Origin: Saccharopolyspora_C sp047200635
Lineage (GTDB): Bacteria > Actinomycetota > Actinomycetes > Mycobacteriales > Pseudonocardiaceae
Length of the DNA stretch: 64,000 bases
Reading direction: 5' to 3'
NCBI RefSeq assembly: GCF_047200635.1
Contig: NZ_JBJZOI010000004.1
Span: forward strand, 124,001-188,000
Each line of letters begins with the position of its first letter. The first letter of the stretch is position 1. The position numbers and the translations under genes are program-made. The notes under the pieces were generated by a model that had not been told where the DNA came from, made no database searches, and saw only the letters and a list, made by a program, of their open reading frames with translations. Positions 31,934-42,346 of the stretch are shown piece after piece.

Positions 31934-34900
31934 GCACCCCGATCGCATCGCTGGACGAGCTGCACCGGCTGATCAGCGAGGGCCGGATCGAGCAGGGCGA
32001 GGCGCTGCGGCTGCTGCGCGCCCACCAGCGCGGTGCGGCCCCGGCCCCGCCGAAGAACCCGTCGATACCGGAGAACCCGTCGGCTCCGGCGGGTCCCGCG
32101 CCCGAGCAGTCCACCGAGGACCTCGCCGAGCGGGTCCGCGAGATCGTGCTGGAGAAGGTCTGCGCGCTGCTCAAGGTCGACGTCTCCGACCTCGACGTGG
32201 ACGTGGAGCTCAGCGAGTACGGCCTCGACTCGCTCATCATCAGCCAGTTGGTCAACCTGGTGAACGAGTCCCTCGGCCTGGAGCTGGTGCCCACGGTGCT
32301 GTTCGAGCACCCGACGCTGCGCGCCTTCAGCGCCTTCGTCGCGGCGGAGCACGGGACCGAGCTGGCCGCCGCCCTCGGCCAGCCGGTCGAGGTCGCGGAA
32401 CCCGAGGCGCCGCAACCGGTTCCGGCCGCGGCGGTGCCCCCTCCCGAGGAGGCGCCCCCGGCCGAGCGGCCCGGGCCGGCCTCGCGAGCACCCGCCGCGC
32501 GGGAGGGCGACGACCCCATCGCGATCGTCGGCATCAGCGGCCGCTTCCCGAAGGCCGCCGACCTCGACGAGTTCTGGGAGAACCTGCGCGCCGGCCGGGA
32601 CTGCGTCGACGAGGTCCCCGCCGACCGCTGGGACTGGCGGGCGCACCACGGAGATCCGCTCCAGGAGCCGGGCCGCACGCGGGCCAAGCACGGCGGGTTC
32701 GTCGACGGCATCGCCGAGTTCGACCCGCTGTTCTTCGGCATCGCCCCGAAGGACGCCGTGCACATGGACCCGCAGCAGCGGTTGCTGATGCTGTACGCGT
32801 GGAAGGCGCTGGAGGACGCCGGGCACTCCGCCGAGGAGCTCGCGGGCTCGGATCTCGCGCTGTTCGTGGGCACCCACGACACCGGTTACGGCCTGCTCGC
32901 CGAGCGCTCCGCGGCCCGTTCCCGCGGCGTCACCCCGACCGGCAGCGTGCCCTCCGTCGGACCGAACCGGATGAGCTACTTCCTCGACGTGCACGGCCCG
33001 AGCGAACCGGTGGAGACCGCCTGCTCCAGCTCGCTGGTGGCGATGCACCGCGCCGTGGCCGCCCTGGAGCGCGGGGAGACCGGGATGGCCGTGGTGGGCG
33101 GCGTGAACACCATCGTCGTGCCGGACGGGCACGTCAGCTTCAGCCGCTCCGGGATGCTCAGCGAGGACGGCCGGTGCAAGAGCTTCTCCGCCGACGCGGA
33201 CGGCTACAGCCGGGGGGAGGGCGTCGGGATGCTGGTGCTCAAGCCGCTGTCGGCCGCCGAGCGGGACGGCAACCACGTCTACGGGCTGATCCGGGCCACC
33301 GCCGAGAACCACGGCGGCCGCGCCAACTCGCTGACCTCCCCGAACCCGAAGGCGCAGGCCGCGGTGATCCGCCGCGCCCACGCCGGGGCGGGCATCGATC
33401 CGCGCACCGTGGGCTACGTGGAGGCGCACGGGACCGGCACCAGGCTGGGTGACCCCATCGAGATCAACGGGCTCAAGGAGGCCTTCGCCGAGCTCGCCGG
33501 GGACGCGCCGGTGCCCGCCGGGCGGTGCGGCATCGGCTCGGTGAAGACGAACATCGGGCACCTGGAGCTGGCCGCCGGGGTGGCCGGGGTGCTCAAGGTG
33601 CTGCTGCAGCTGCGGCACCGGACTCTGGTGCCCAGCCTGCACGCGGAGCGGATCAACCCGCTGGTCAAACTGGAGGGCAGCCCCTTCCGACTGGTCCGCG
33701 AGAGCGAGGAGTGGGTCGCGCCGCGCGACGAGCGCGGCGATGAGCTGCCGCGCCGGGCGGGGGTGAGCTCCTTCGGCTTCGGCGGCGTCAACGCGCACGT
33801 GGTGCTGGAGGAGTACCGGCCGCCCGCGGCCCGCCGCGAACCGGCCGCCGGGCCCGTCGCGATCGTGCTCTCCGCCGCCGGTCCGGAGACGCTGCGCGCC
33901 CGCGCGCGGCAGCTCGTGGAACGGATCGACGCGGGTGGGCTGGCCGAGACCGACCTGCCCGACCTCGCGCACACCCTGCAGGTGGGCCGCACCGCGATGG
34001 CGGAGCGGCTGGCGTTCCTGGCGCACTCGCTGGCCGAGGTGCGCCAGCGGCTCGCCGCGCACGTGGCCGGTGGCAGGCCGCCGGGACTGCACCTGGGCCG
34101 AGCCGAGCGGCGAGGCGTCTGGGCGGAGCTGGCCGGTGACGAGGACATCGCCACCGCGATCGACGGCTGGGTCGCCAAGGGCAAGCTGGGCCGGTTGCTG
34201 AAGCTGTGGGTCACCGGCTTCGACTTCGACTGGAAGCGGCTGCACGCCGGCCGTCCGGCGCGGCGGCTGCCGCTGCCGAGCTACCCGTTCGCGCTGCGGC
34301 GCTACTGGATCGCGGACGGGGACCGAGCCGCCGCCGCGCCCGTCCCGGAGCGCCCCGAGCACCGCCACGAGCTCGGCGGTGCGGACTCCTGCCTGCGCGA
34401 TCACCGCGTGGGCGACGTGCCCACCCTGCCCGGGGCCGCCTACCTGGAGTTCGCCCGGGCGGCGCTGGGCGCCACCGCCGGGGTGCGGCTGTGCGACGTC
34501 ACCTGGCTGCGCCCGCTTCCGGTCACCGCGCCGCGCTCCCTGCTCCTGGAGGTCGACCCGGACTCCGGCGCCTTCCGGGCGTGCGTCGAGGACTCCGGCG
34601 AGCGCGTGCCGCACGCCCAGGGGACGGCGCGGGTCGAGCAGGACCTGCCCGCCGCCGAGGTGCACGATCTCGACGCGCTGCGCGCGATGTGCCCGGTGCG
34701 CCACGACGGGACCGAGATCTACCGGCTGTTCTCCCGGATGGGCATGGGCTACGGCTCCGCCTTCCGGGCGATCGAGCACCTGCACCGCGGCGACGACCTC
34801 GCCGTGGCCCGGCTGCGGCTGCCGGTGGCCGCGGCCGGGGCCTTCGAGCTGAACCCGGCGATGCTCGACGGGGCCCTGCAGACCACGCTGGGCCTGGTGC

Positions 34901-37809
34901 TCAGCGAGGAGGGCGCGGCACCGGAGGAGGCGGCGCTGCCGTTCGCGGTGCGCGAGGTGCGGGTGCTGGCCCCGACACCGGAGGCGGGCTGGGCGGTGGC
35001 GCGCCGCTCCGCGGACGATCGCCGGGACTCCGGGGTGCGCCGCCTGGACGTCGACCTGTGCGACGAGAGCGGCGCGGTGTGCGTGCGGATCCTCGGGTTC
35101 GGCACCCGCGCCCGGCCGCGCTCGACCGCCGAGGCCCGTCCGGTGCAGACGGCCCCGGTGGAGAAGACCCCGGTGGAGACCGCGCTGCTGGTCGAACCGG
35201 CCTGGGCGCCCGCCGCGGCGCCCGAGCCCGCCGCGGACCCGGCCGAGCGGCACGTGCTGCTCTGCGAACTGCCCGGGGTGGACCCGGACGAACTCGGCGG
35301 TCTGCTCGGCGCGACGTGCACCGCGCGAGTCGGGAGCGGCGGCCTCGACGAGCGCTACACCGCGCACGCCGAGCACCTGCTCGCCCTGCTGCGCGAGCAG
35401 GCCCGCGGAGCCGCGCACCGCCTGGTGCAGGTCGTGGTGCCGGGCGACGCGCCCTGGCTGGCCGGGCTGGCCGGGATGCTGCGCACCGCGCAGCTGGAGC
35501 ACCCGAAGCTGCGCGCGCAGCTGGTCGAGGTCGATCCGGCGACTCCGCTCGCCGCACTGGCCGACCAGGTCCGCCGCGACGCCGCCGACGTCGAGCAGCC
35601 GGTGGTGCGCCACCGCGACGGCGGGCGCGAGATCTCCCGCTGGCGCGAGATCGCCGCGCCCGCCGCGCGCCCGCCCTGGCGCGACGGCGGGGTCTACCTG
35701 CTCACCGGCGGGGCCGGGGGCCTCGGCGCGCTCGTCGCCGAGGAGATCGCGCGACGGGTGGACTCGCCCGCGCTGGTGCTGTGCGGGCGCAGCCCGGCCG
35801 GGCCGGCGCAGGAGGAGCTGCTGACCCGGCTGCGCGCCAGCGGGGCGAAGGCCGACTACCGCGCCCTCGACGTCGCCGACGGCGCGGACGTGCGGCGGGC
35901 GGTGCGCGAGGTGGAGGCCCGGCACGGAGCACTGCACGGGGTGGTGCACGCCGCCGGGGTGCTGCGGGACGGCTTCCTGGCCCGCAAGACCGCCGAGGAC
36001 CTGCGGCAGGTGTTCGCCGCGAAGGTCTCCGGCGTGCGCCACCTCGACGAGGCCACCGCCGGATCGGCGCTGGAGTGCTTCCTCTGCTTCTCCTCGATGG
36101 CCGCGTTCGGCAACGTCGGGCAGGCCGACTACGCCGCCGCGAACGGCTTCCTGGACGGCTACGCCGCGCACCGGGAGTCCCTGGTGGCCCGGGGCGAGCG
36201 GTCCGGGCGGACGCTGGTGGTGAACTGGCCGCTCTGGGAGGAGGGCGGGATGGGCGGCACCGCCTCCACCGCGCGGCTGCTGGAGTCCGCCGGGATGCGG
36301 CCGATGCGCGCCGAGGTCGGTCTCGACGCGCTGCACCGGGCCTGGGCGGCCCGGCGGCCCCAGGTGATCGCCCTGGACGGGGACCCCGCGCGGCTGCGCG
36401 AGCGGTTCCTGCCCGACGAGCCGACCGCCGAGCCCCGGGACGCCGGGAACCGGGCCCACGAGGACCGGGCCCACGAGGACCGGGCCCACGAGGACCGGGC
36501 AGGCGACGCCGGGCCCGGCGGGGCGCGGGGCGCGGACGTCCCCGACGCCGCCGCGCTGCTGCCGGTCGTCGCCGACCTGATGGCCGCGCTGCTGGAGATC
36601 GAGCCCGCCGCGCTGCCGAGGAACGAGCCGCTGACCGACTACGGCTTCGACTCGATCTTCATGATGCAGTTCCTCACCCAGGTGCAGGCGCACGTCGACG
36701 CCGGGCTCACCCTCGACGTCATCGCCGGCTGCGACACCCTGCACGAGATCGTGGAGGCGATCGCGACGGCCCTCGCGCCCGCGCGACCCGCCCCGGAGAT
36801 CCCCCGGCAGCGGGCGGAGGTCCCACCCGGCGCGGCGCGTCCCGCACCGGTCCCCGCGACCGAGTTCCCCGAGCTGGTGCGGATGAACGGCGTCACCGAG
36901 GGCCGCCCGGTGTTCTGGGTGCACCACGGGAACGGCGGCGTCGAGTCCTACGCCCCGGTCGCCGCCCGGGTCCGCAGGCCCTTCTACGGCATCCAGCCGA
37001 AGGGCTGGATCGACGGCACCGAGATCCTCACCGGCCAGGTCCCGATGGCCGAGTTCTACGCGGACCTCGTCCGCGCCGTGCAGCCCGAAGGCCCCTACGA
37101 CATCGGCGGGTTCTCGCTCGGCGGGCTGTTCGCCTACGAGGTCGTGCGGCAGCTCCAGCTGCGCGGGGCCGAGGTGCGCTCGCTGGTCATGCTCGACACC
37201 CTCGACGCCGAGGCCACGAACGCGGCGAACGACATCATCGTCGGCGGCGACCACAGCCCGGAGATCGTGTCCAAGGTCAGCGACTACCGGGCGGTGAACC
37301 TGATCCTGGGCAACAACAGCTTCGAGTCGCACCAGGACGACGCGCCGATCCTGCGGCGCGACGAGGTCGATCCCGCCCTGGACGGCCCGGCCTTCCTCGA
37401 CTCGCTGATCCGGGCCGCGCTGGACCGGGGCGTGAAGAAGAACGAGGCGCAGCTGCGGTCCCGGGTGCGCCAGCTCGCCCGCTACCTGGAGGCCACCCAG
37501 GGCGAGCGCTACGAGCTGCGCGAGCTGCCGAGGCCGGACGAGCTCAGCTGCTACTACCTGCGCAACGCCAGCGGCGAGTTCTTCGGCGCGTTCCGGGAGT
37601 ACATGGTGCTGCTGCCCGACGACTCCCTGCCGCAGGTGGACGGCACCGAGTACTGGCGCGGCTGGGCCGAGCGGATCGACGACTTCTTCACCATCGACGT
37701 GGACACCTCGATGCACTCCGAGGTGATGACCGCCCCGGCGGCGCTGGAGAAGCTGCTGCGGCTGTGCGACCGGCTGTACGCGCCGGAGACCGGACGGGGA
37801 GGTCGTTGA
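31930..37809 (+). CDS. trans-AT polyketide synthase with thioesterase, modules I(ACP)-J, mgsG/ltmG-like
   Basis: This 1959-residue chain is the terminal synthase. The ATG overlaps the preceding stop (ATGA) and follows AGAGGAG. Residues 1-35 form a small helical pair (LDELHRLISEGRIEQGEA) that looks like a docking element for the tail of the previous protein. Then come ACP Ser101 (completing split module I); KS with Cys365 in ETACSSS (usually DTACSSS); DH with His825 and Asp980; KR with TGGAGGLG near 1259; a three-fold AHEDR linker; ACP Ser1575; and a type I thioesterase with Ser1729 in GFSLGG, Asp1756 and His1929. KR plus DH predict a terminal C2=C3 alkene, and the TE releases the chain, probably by macrolactonization. 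Module I has a DH but no KR, so reduction there must come from the module J KR or in trans. Confidence 0.95.
36451..36495 (+). repeat. three 15-bp tandem repeats in KR-ACP linker
   Basis: Three identical copies of CGGGCCCACGAGGAC lie head to tail at 36451, 36466 and 36481. They encode RAHED three times in the linker between the module J KR and ACP. The copies are identical, which suggests recent slippage; they stay in frame. Confidence 0.95.
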
Positions 37810-37810
37810 G

Positions 37811-40129
37811 ATGCGTGCGGTGATCTTCCCCGGGCAGGGCGCACAGCGGCGCGGCATGGGCCGGGAGCTGTTCGACGCCTACCCGGAGGCGGAGCGCGAG
37901 GCCTCCGAGGTGCTGGGCTTCTCGCTCCGGGAGCTGTGCGAGCGGGACCCGGAGCAGCGCCTCGGCGACACCCGCTTCACCCAGCCCGCGCTGTACGCGG
38001 TCGGCGCCCTCGCCTACCGGCGGTGGCGGGAGGAGAGCGGGGCCGAACCGGACCGGCTGGCCGGCCACAGCCTCGGCGAGTACTGCGCGCTGCACGCGGC
38101 CGGGGCGTTCGACTTCACCACCGGGCTGCGCCTGGTCCGGCGGCGCGGCGAGCTGATGGCGCGGGCTCGCGGTGGCGGCATGGTCGCGGTGCTCGGGCTC
38201 GATCCCGCGCGGCTGCGCGCGCTGCTGGACGAGGCCGGGTTCGGCGAGCTGGTGGTGGCCAACGACAACGCGCCCGCCCAGCAGGTCGTCTCCGGCGAGG
38301 TCGAGGCCATCGGGGAGCTGGTGGCGCACCTGGAAGCCCGCGAGATCCGCTGCGCGCGGCTCGCCGTCTCCGGGGCGTTCCACTCGCCGCTGATGGCGGA
38401 GTCGGCAGCGGAGTTCGCGCGCCACCTCGCGCGGTTCCGGCTCGACGACCCGAGCGTCCCGGTGGTCGCGAACGCCACCGCGCGGCCGTACCCGCCGGGG
38501 GAGACCGCGCGGCTGCTCGCGGAGCAGATCGTGCGGCCGGTGCGCTGGACCGAGAGCGTGCGGGCGCTGCTGGACGAGGGGGTGGAGGAGTTCGTGGAGC
38601 TCGGCGGGGCGGTGGTGGGCGGGCTCGTGCGGCAGATCCGCGCGGTGCCCGGGCCTGCGCCCGAACCGGTTCCCGCCCGAGCGGCCCCGCCCGAGCCGCC
38701 TCCGGCTCCCGGCACGACCCCGGGGTCCGCGCTGGGCAGCGAGGTGTTCCGCCGCCGCTACGGCCTGGACTACGCCTACGCGGGCGGCGGGCTCTACCGG
38801 GGGATCGCCTCCGCCGAGATGGTCGTGCGGTTCGGCCGCGCCGGGATGCTCGGCGTGCTCGGCACCGGAGGTCTCGCCCCGGCCGAGGTGGAGCGCGCGA
38901 TCGAGCAGGTGCGGCGCGGGCTGACCGCGGAGCGGGCGTTCGGGGTCAACCTGCTCGCCGACCACGACGACCCGGCCGCCGAGCGGGAGGTCGTCGAGCA
39001 GCTGCTGCGGCTCGGGGTGCGGGTGGTGGAGGCCTCCGCCTTCATCCGGATCACCCCGGCGCTGGTGCGGTTCCGGGCCGCCGGGCTGCGCGCCGGACCG
39101 GACGGGAATCCCGTGTGCGAGCACCGGATCCTGGCGAAGGTCTCCCGCCCGGAGACCGCCGCGGAGTTCCTGGCCCCGCCCCCGGAGCGGATCCTGCGGC
39201 AGCTGCGGGACGAGGGGGCGCTGACCGAGGAGCAGGTGCGGCTGGCGCGTGCGGTGCCGATGAGCCACGACCTCACCGTCGAGGCCGATTCCGGCGGGCA
39301 CACCGACGGCGGCATCGCCACCGTGCTGCTGCCCGCGATGCTGGCCCTGCGGGACCGGGCGATGCGCGAGCACGGCTACGCGGAGCGGATCTGCACCGGG
39401 CTCGCGGGCGGCATCGGCACCCCTGCCGCGGCCGCCTCGGCCTTCGTGCTCGGCGCCGACTACGTGCTCACCGGTTCGGTGAACCAGTGCAGCGCGGAGT
39501 CCGCGATGAGCGAACCGGTCAAGGACGAGTTGCAGCGCATCGGGGTGGACGACACCGGCTACGCCCCGGCGGGCGACATGTTCGAGATGGGCGCGCAGGT
39601 GCAGGTGCTGCGCAGGGGCGTGTTCTTCCCGACCAGGGCGAACCGGCTGTTCGCCCTGCACTCGCACTACGGGTCCTGGGAGGAGATCCCGGCGAAGACC
39701 CGGGCGCTGGTCGAGCGCACCTACTTCCGGCGCGGTGCCGAGCAGGTGTGGGAGGAGGTGTGCGCCTACCTGCGCGCGCGCGGCCGGGAGGAGCGCATCG
39801 CCCAGGCGGAGCGGGATCCCAAGATCAAGATGGCGCACCTGTTCCGCTGGTACTTCCACTACAGCACCAGGCTGGCGATGACCGGGGCCGAGGAGGACAA
39901 GGTCAACCGCCAGGTCCACACCGGACCCGCGCTGGGCGCGTTCAACGAGTGGGTGCGGGGCACCGAGCTGGAGCCCTGGCGGGCGCGGCACGTCGACGAG
40001 ATCGGCAGGCTGCTGCTGGACGGGGCCGCGGAATCCCTCGCCGCCGCTGCCCGCCGCTGGGCCTCCCTCGTGCCGGATTCCCCTTCCCCACCGCGAGCGG
40101 CAGAACGCGCTCCGGCCACCGTCAGCTGA
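37811..40129 (+). CDS. trans-acting malonyl acyltransferase-enoylreductase fusion (mgsH-like)
   Basis: This 772-residue protein supplies the AT activity missing from all modules. Residues 1-280 are a FabD-type malonyl-CoA:ACP transacylase with GQGAQ, Ser87 in GHSLGEY, Arg in LVRRRGELM and His191 in GAFHSPLM; the GAFHS signature is typical of malonyl-specific trans-ATs. After a Pro/Ala linker, residues 310-750 are a PfaD-type FMN-dependent enoylreductase/2-nitropropane dioxygenase-like barrel (GTGGLAP, EADSGGHTDGG, GLAGGIGTP). The ATG lies one base after the upstream stop behind GGGGAGG, so it is in the same transcription unit. AT-ER fusions are known from several trans-AT clusters, including iso-migrastatin (MgsH). 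No module in the window has an ER, so this one could reduce chain double bonds in trans. Substrate sites are inference. Confidence 0.93.
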   Translation: MRAVIFPGQGAQRRGMGRELFDAYPEAEREASEVLGFSLRELCERDPEQRLGDTRFTQPALYAVGALAYRRWREESGAEPDRLAGHSLGEYCALHAAGAFDFTTGLRLVRRRGELMARARGGGMVAVLGLDPARLRALLDEAGFGELVVANDNAPAQQVVSGEVEAIGELVAHLEAREIRCARLAVSGAFHSPLMAESAAEFARHLARFRLDDPSVPVVANATARPYPPGETARLLAEQIVRPVRWTESVRALLDEGVEEFVELGGAVVGGLVRQIRAVPGPAPEPVPARAAPPEPPPAPGTTPGSALGSEVFRRRYGLDYAYAGGGLYRGIASAEMVVRFGRAGMLGVLGTGGLAPAEVERAIEQVRRGLTAERAFGVNLLADHDDPAAEREVVEQLLRLGVRVVEASAFIRITPALVRFRAAGLRAGPDGNPVCEHRILAKVSRPETAAEFLAPPPERILRQLRDEGALTEEQVRLARAVPMSHDLTVEADSGGHTDGGIATVLLPAMLALRDRAMREHGYAERICTGLAGGIGTPAAAASAFVLGADYVLTGSVNQCSAESAMSEPVKDELQRIGVDDTGYAPAGDMFEMGAQVQVLRRGVFFPTRANRLFALHSHYGSWEEIPAKTRALVERTYFRRGAEQVWEEVCAYLRARGREERIAQAERDPKIKMAHLFRWYFHYSTRLAMTGAEEDKVNRQVHTGPALGAFNEWVRGTELEPWRARHVDEIGRLLLDGAAESLAAAARRWASLVPDSPSPPRAAERAPATVS

Positions 40130-40152
40130 CCCCGCACCCCGAGGAGATCGTG

Positions 40153-41169
40153 ATGCACGTTCCGACCACCGGCACCGAGGTCCGGCTGGCCGCCCGGCCC
40201 GACGGCTGGCCGACCACCGCGGACTTCGACGTCGTGCGCGCCGAGCTGCCCCCGGTCGGGCCCGGGCAGGCACTGGTGCGCAACCTGGTGATGAGCGTCG
40301 ACCCGTACATGCGCGGCCGGATGAACAACGTGCGCGGCTACGCGGCCCCCTTCCGGATCGGGAAGCCCCTGGAGGGCGGTGCGGTCGGGGAGGTGCTGGA
40401 GTCGCGCTCGCCGCTGCTGGCGGCCGGGGACGTGGTGGTGCACGACCTCGGCTGGCGGGAGTACGCGGTGCTCGGTGCGGGGAGCGCCGAGAGGATCGAC
40501 ACGTCGGTCGCGCGGCCCGCGGACCACCTCGGCGCCCTGGGCATGCCGGGGCACGCCGCCTACGCCGGGTTGCTGGAGGTGGCCGGGTTCCGGCCCGGTG
40601 ACGTCGTGTTCGTCTCCGGCGCGGCGGGCGCGGTCGGCTCGCTGGCCGGCCAGATCGCGCGGCTGCGCGGCGCGGGCAAGGTGATCGGGTCGGCGGGGAG
40701 CCCCGAGAAGGTGCGGCACCTGACCGAGGACCTCGGCTTCGACCGGGCCTTCGACTACCACGACGGTCCGATCTGGCAGCAGCTCGCCAAGGCCGCGCCC
40801 GAGGGCCTGGACGTCTACTTCGACAACGTCGGCGGCGACCACCTGGACGCCGCGCTGCTGCTGGCCCGCACCGGTGCCCGGTTCGCCCTGTGCGGCGCGA
40901 TCTCGCAGTACAACCAGAAGGGAGAACCAGCGGGGCCCCGCCACCTCGTGCAGGCGATCGGGAAGGGGATCACCCTGCGCGGATTCCTCGTCGGACACCA
41001 CGAGGACGTGAAACCGCGCTTCCGGGCCGAGATGTCGGGCTGGCTCGCTCGCGGCGAGGTGCTGTTCCGGGAGACCGTCGCCGAAGGGGTGGACCAGGCG
41101 CCGCGAGCGTTCCTGGACATGCTGGCCGGGGCGAACACCGGCAAGACCCTGGTGCGCGTCGCGGAATGA
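40153..41169 (+). CDS. NADPH-dependent zinc-less MDR double-bond reductase (mgsI-like)
   Basis: The product has 338 residues and belongs to the medium-chain dehydrogenase/reductase superfamily, leukotriene B4 12-hydroxydehydrogenase/CurA-like branch. It shows SVDPYMRGRM near the N-terminus, the nucleotide-binding motif VSGAAGAVGSLAGQIA, and FDNVGGDHLDAALL; there are no zinc ligands. The ATG follows GAGGAG by six bases and lies 23 bases after the AT-ER gene. Family members reduce alpha,beta-unsaturated ketones or aldehydes. In the iso-migrastatin pathway a reductase at this gene position (MgsI) saturates C16-C17 after the PKS; the same role here is inferred from synteny. Confidence 0.87.
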   Translation: MHVPTTGTEVRLAARPDGWPTTADFDVVRAELPPVGPGQALVRNLVMSVDPYMRGRMNNVRGYAAPFRIGKPLEGGAVGEVLESRSPLLAAGDVVVHDLGWREYAVLGAGSAERIDTSVARPADHLGALGMPGHAAYAGLLEVAGFRPGDVVFVSGAAGAVGSLAGQIARLRGAGKVIGSAGSPEKVRHLTEDLGFDRAFDYHDGPIWQQLAKAAPEGLDVYFDNVGGDHLDAALLLARTGARFALCGAISQYNQKGEPAGPRHLVQAIGKGITLRGFLVGHHEDVKPRFRAEMSGWLARGEVLFRETVAEGVDQAPRAFLDMLAGANTGKTLVRVAE

Positions 41170-41228
41170 GCACCGCGCGCGGAACACCAGTGATTTCCCC
41201 AGAAGCGCGATCAGCGTCGCGCGACGTG

Positions 41229-41257
41229 TTCACCGGCGGCGGGGTGGCGTGTAGCTT
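41229..41257 (+). promoter_or_regulatory. possible promoter for methyltransferase-P450 unit
   Basis: TTCACC (41229-41234), a 17-base spacer and TAGCTT (41252-41257) resemble -35 and -10 boxes of an actinobacterial housekeeping sigma factor. They lie in the 257-bp gap between the reductase and methyltransferase genes, the longest gap within the PKS locus, about 170 bases before the methyltransferase ATG. This is pattern-based only. Confidence 0.3.
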
Positions 41258-41426
41258 TCCGGGAGGGGCGGCTCGCACCCCGAATCCAGGAAAACGCCGC
41301 CGCGCCTGGCGATTCCGCGGATTCCGGAGCGCGCCCGCCGCGTTCGCGACTCGCGCCCCCGCCTTCTCGCGACGGCCCGTTCCCGTCGAACTCCTCTTCC
41401 CGCGAACAACACCAGGAGGAACCCCC

Positions 41427-42248
41427 ATGTCCGCGCACGACTCCGCCCTGTCCGTCCCCGAAGAGGTCGGACTGCTCTACGACCGGCTCACCGCGCTCGA
41501 CACCGAGGGGACCGGCGGCAGCCTGCACCTCGGTTTCTGGGACCTCGACGACACCGGCGTGCCGCTGGTGGAGGCGGCGGATCGGCTCACCGACATGATG
41601 GCCGACCGGCTGCTGCTGCGGCCGGGGCACCGGGTGCTGGACGTGGGCTGCGGGCTCGGCCAGCCCGCCGGGCGCATCGCCCGCCGGACCGGGGCGCACG
41701 TCACCGGCATCGCGATCAGCCGAGACCAGATCACCCGCGCCACCGAGATCGCCGAGGCGGAGGGCCTGTCCGGCCAGGTGGAGTTCCAGCACGCCGACGC
41801 GATGGAGCTGCCGTTCCCCGACGAGTCCTTCGACGCCGCCATCGCCATCGAGTCGATCTTCCACATGCCCGACCGCGAGCAGGTATTCCGGGAGGTCCGG
41901 CGGGTGCTCAGGCCCGGCGGGCGGATCGTGCTCACCGACTTCTTCGCCCGCGGCCCGATCCCCGCCGACAAGCAGCGGCACGTCGACCGGCTGCTGCGCG
42001 ACTTCATCATGACCCTCGCCGACGGCGACGACTACCTGCCGATGCTGCGCCGCGCGGGCCTGCGCTTCACCGAGCTGCTGGACATCACCGAGCAGAGCGT
42101 GCGCCCCACCTTCCAGCAGATGAGCCGGGACAACGACCAGCTGGACCCGGTCTTCGCGGAGGGCGGCGACGCGAAGTTCAGCCCGGCGGACATGGTCGAC
42201 GTGGACGAGTTCGGCTCCGCGCTGCTCACCGCCGAGAAGCCGCGCTGA
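41427..42248 (+). CDS. class I SAM-dependent O-methyltransferase (mgsJ-like)
   Basis: The protein has 273 residues with a Rossmann methyltransferase core: motif I DVGCGLGQPAG at about residue 72, FQHADAMELPFPDESFDAA, and VRRVLRPGGRIVLTDFF. The C-terminal lid resembles small-molecule methyltransferases of the RebM/rifamycin Orf14 group. ATG 41427 follows AGGAGGA. It is followed 98 bases later by the P450. By position it corresponds to the iso-migrastatin C8-O-methyltransferase, which acts on a P450-installed hydroxyl; the identity of the methylated oxygen here is inferred. Confidence 0.87.
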   Translation: MSAHDSALSVPEEVGLLYDRLTALDTEGTGGSLHLGFWDLDDTGVPLVEAADRLTDMMADRLLLRPGHRVLDVGCGLGQPAGRIARRTGAHVTGIAISRDQITRATEIAEAEGLSGQVEFQHADAMELPFPDESFDAAIAIESIFHMPDREQVFREVRRVLRPGGRIVLTDFFARGPIPADKQRHVDRLLRDFIMTLADGDDYLPMLRRAGLRFTELLDITEQSVRPTFQQMSRDNDQLDPVFAEGGDAKFSPADMVDVDEFGSALLTAEKPR

Positions 42249-42346
42249 CCCCAGGACCGGTCCCGGCGTCCGGTGTGGACGGACGGGACCTCCGCACCCC
42301 GGCCCACCCGGCGCCGCGGCGCCCCGCACCGAAGGACCGATCTCCC

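Noticed and set aside
34206..37823. 1205-codon plus-strand frame overlapping the terminal synthase
   Set aside because: Shifted frame of the DH-KR-ACP-TE coding sequence, Arg-rich and motif-free.
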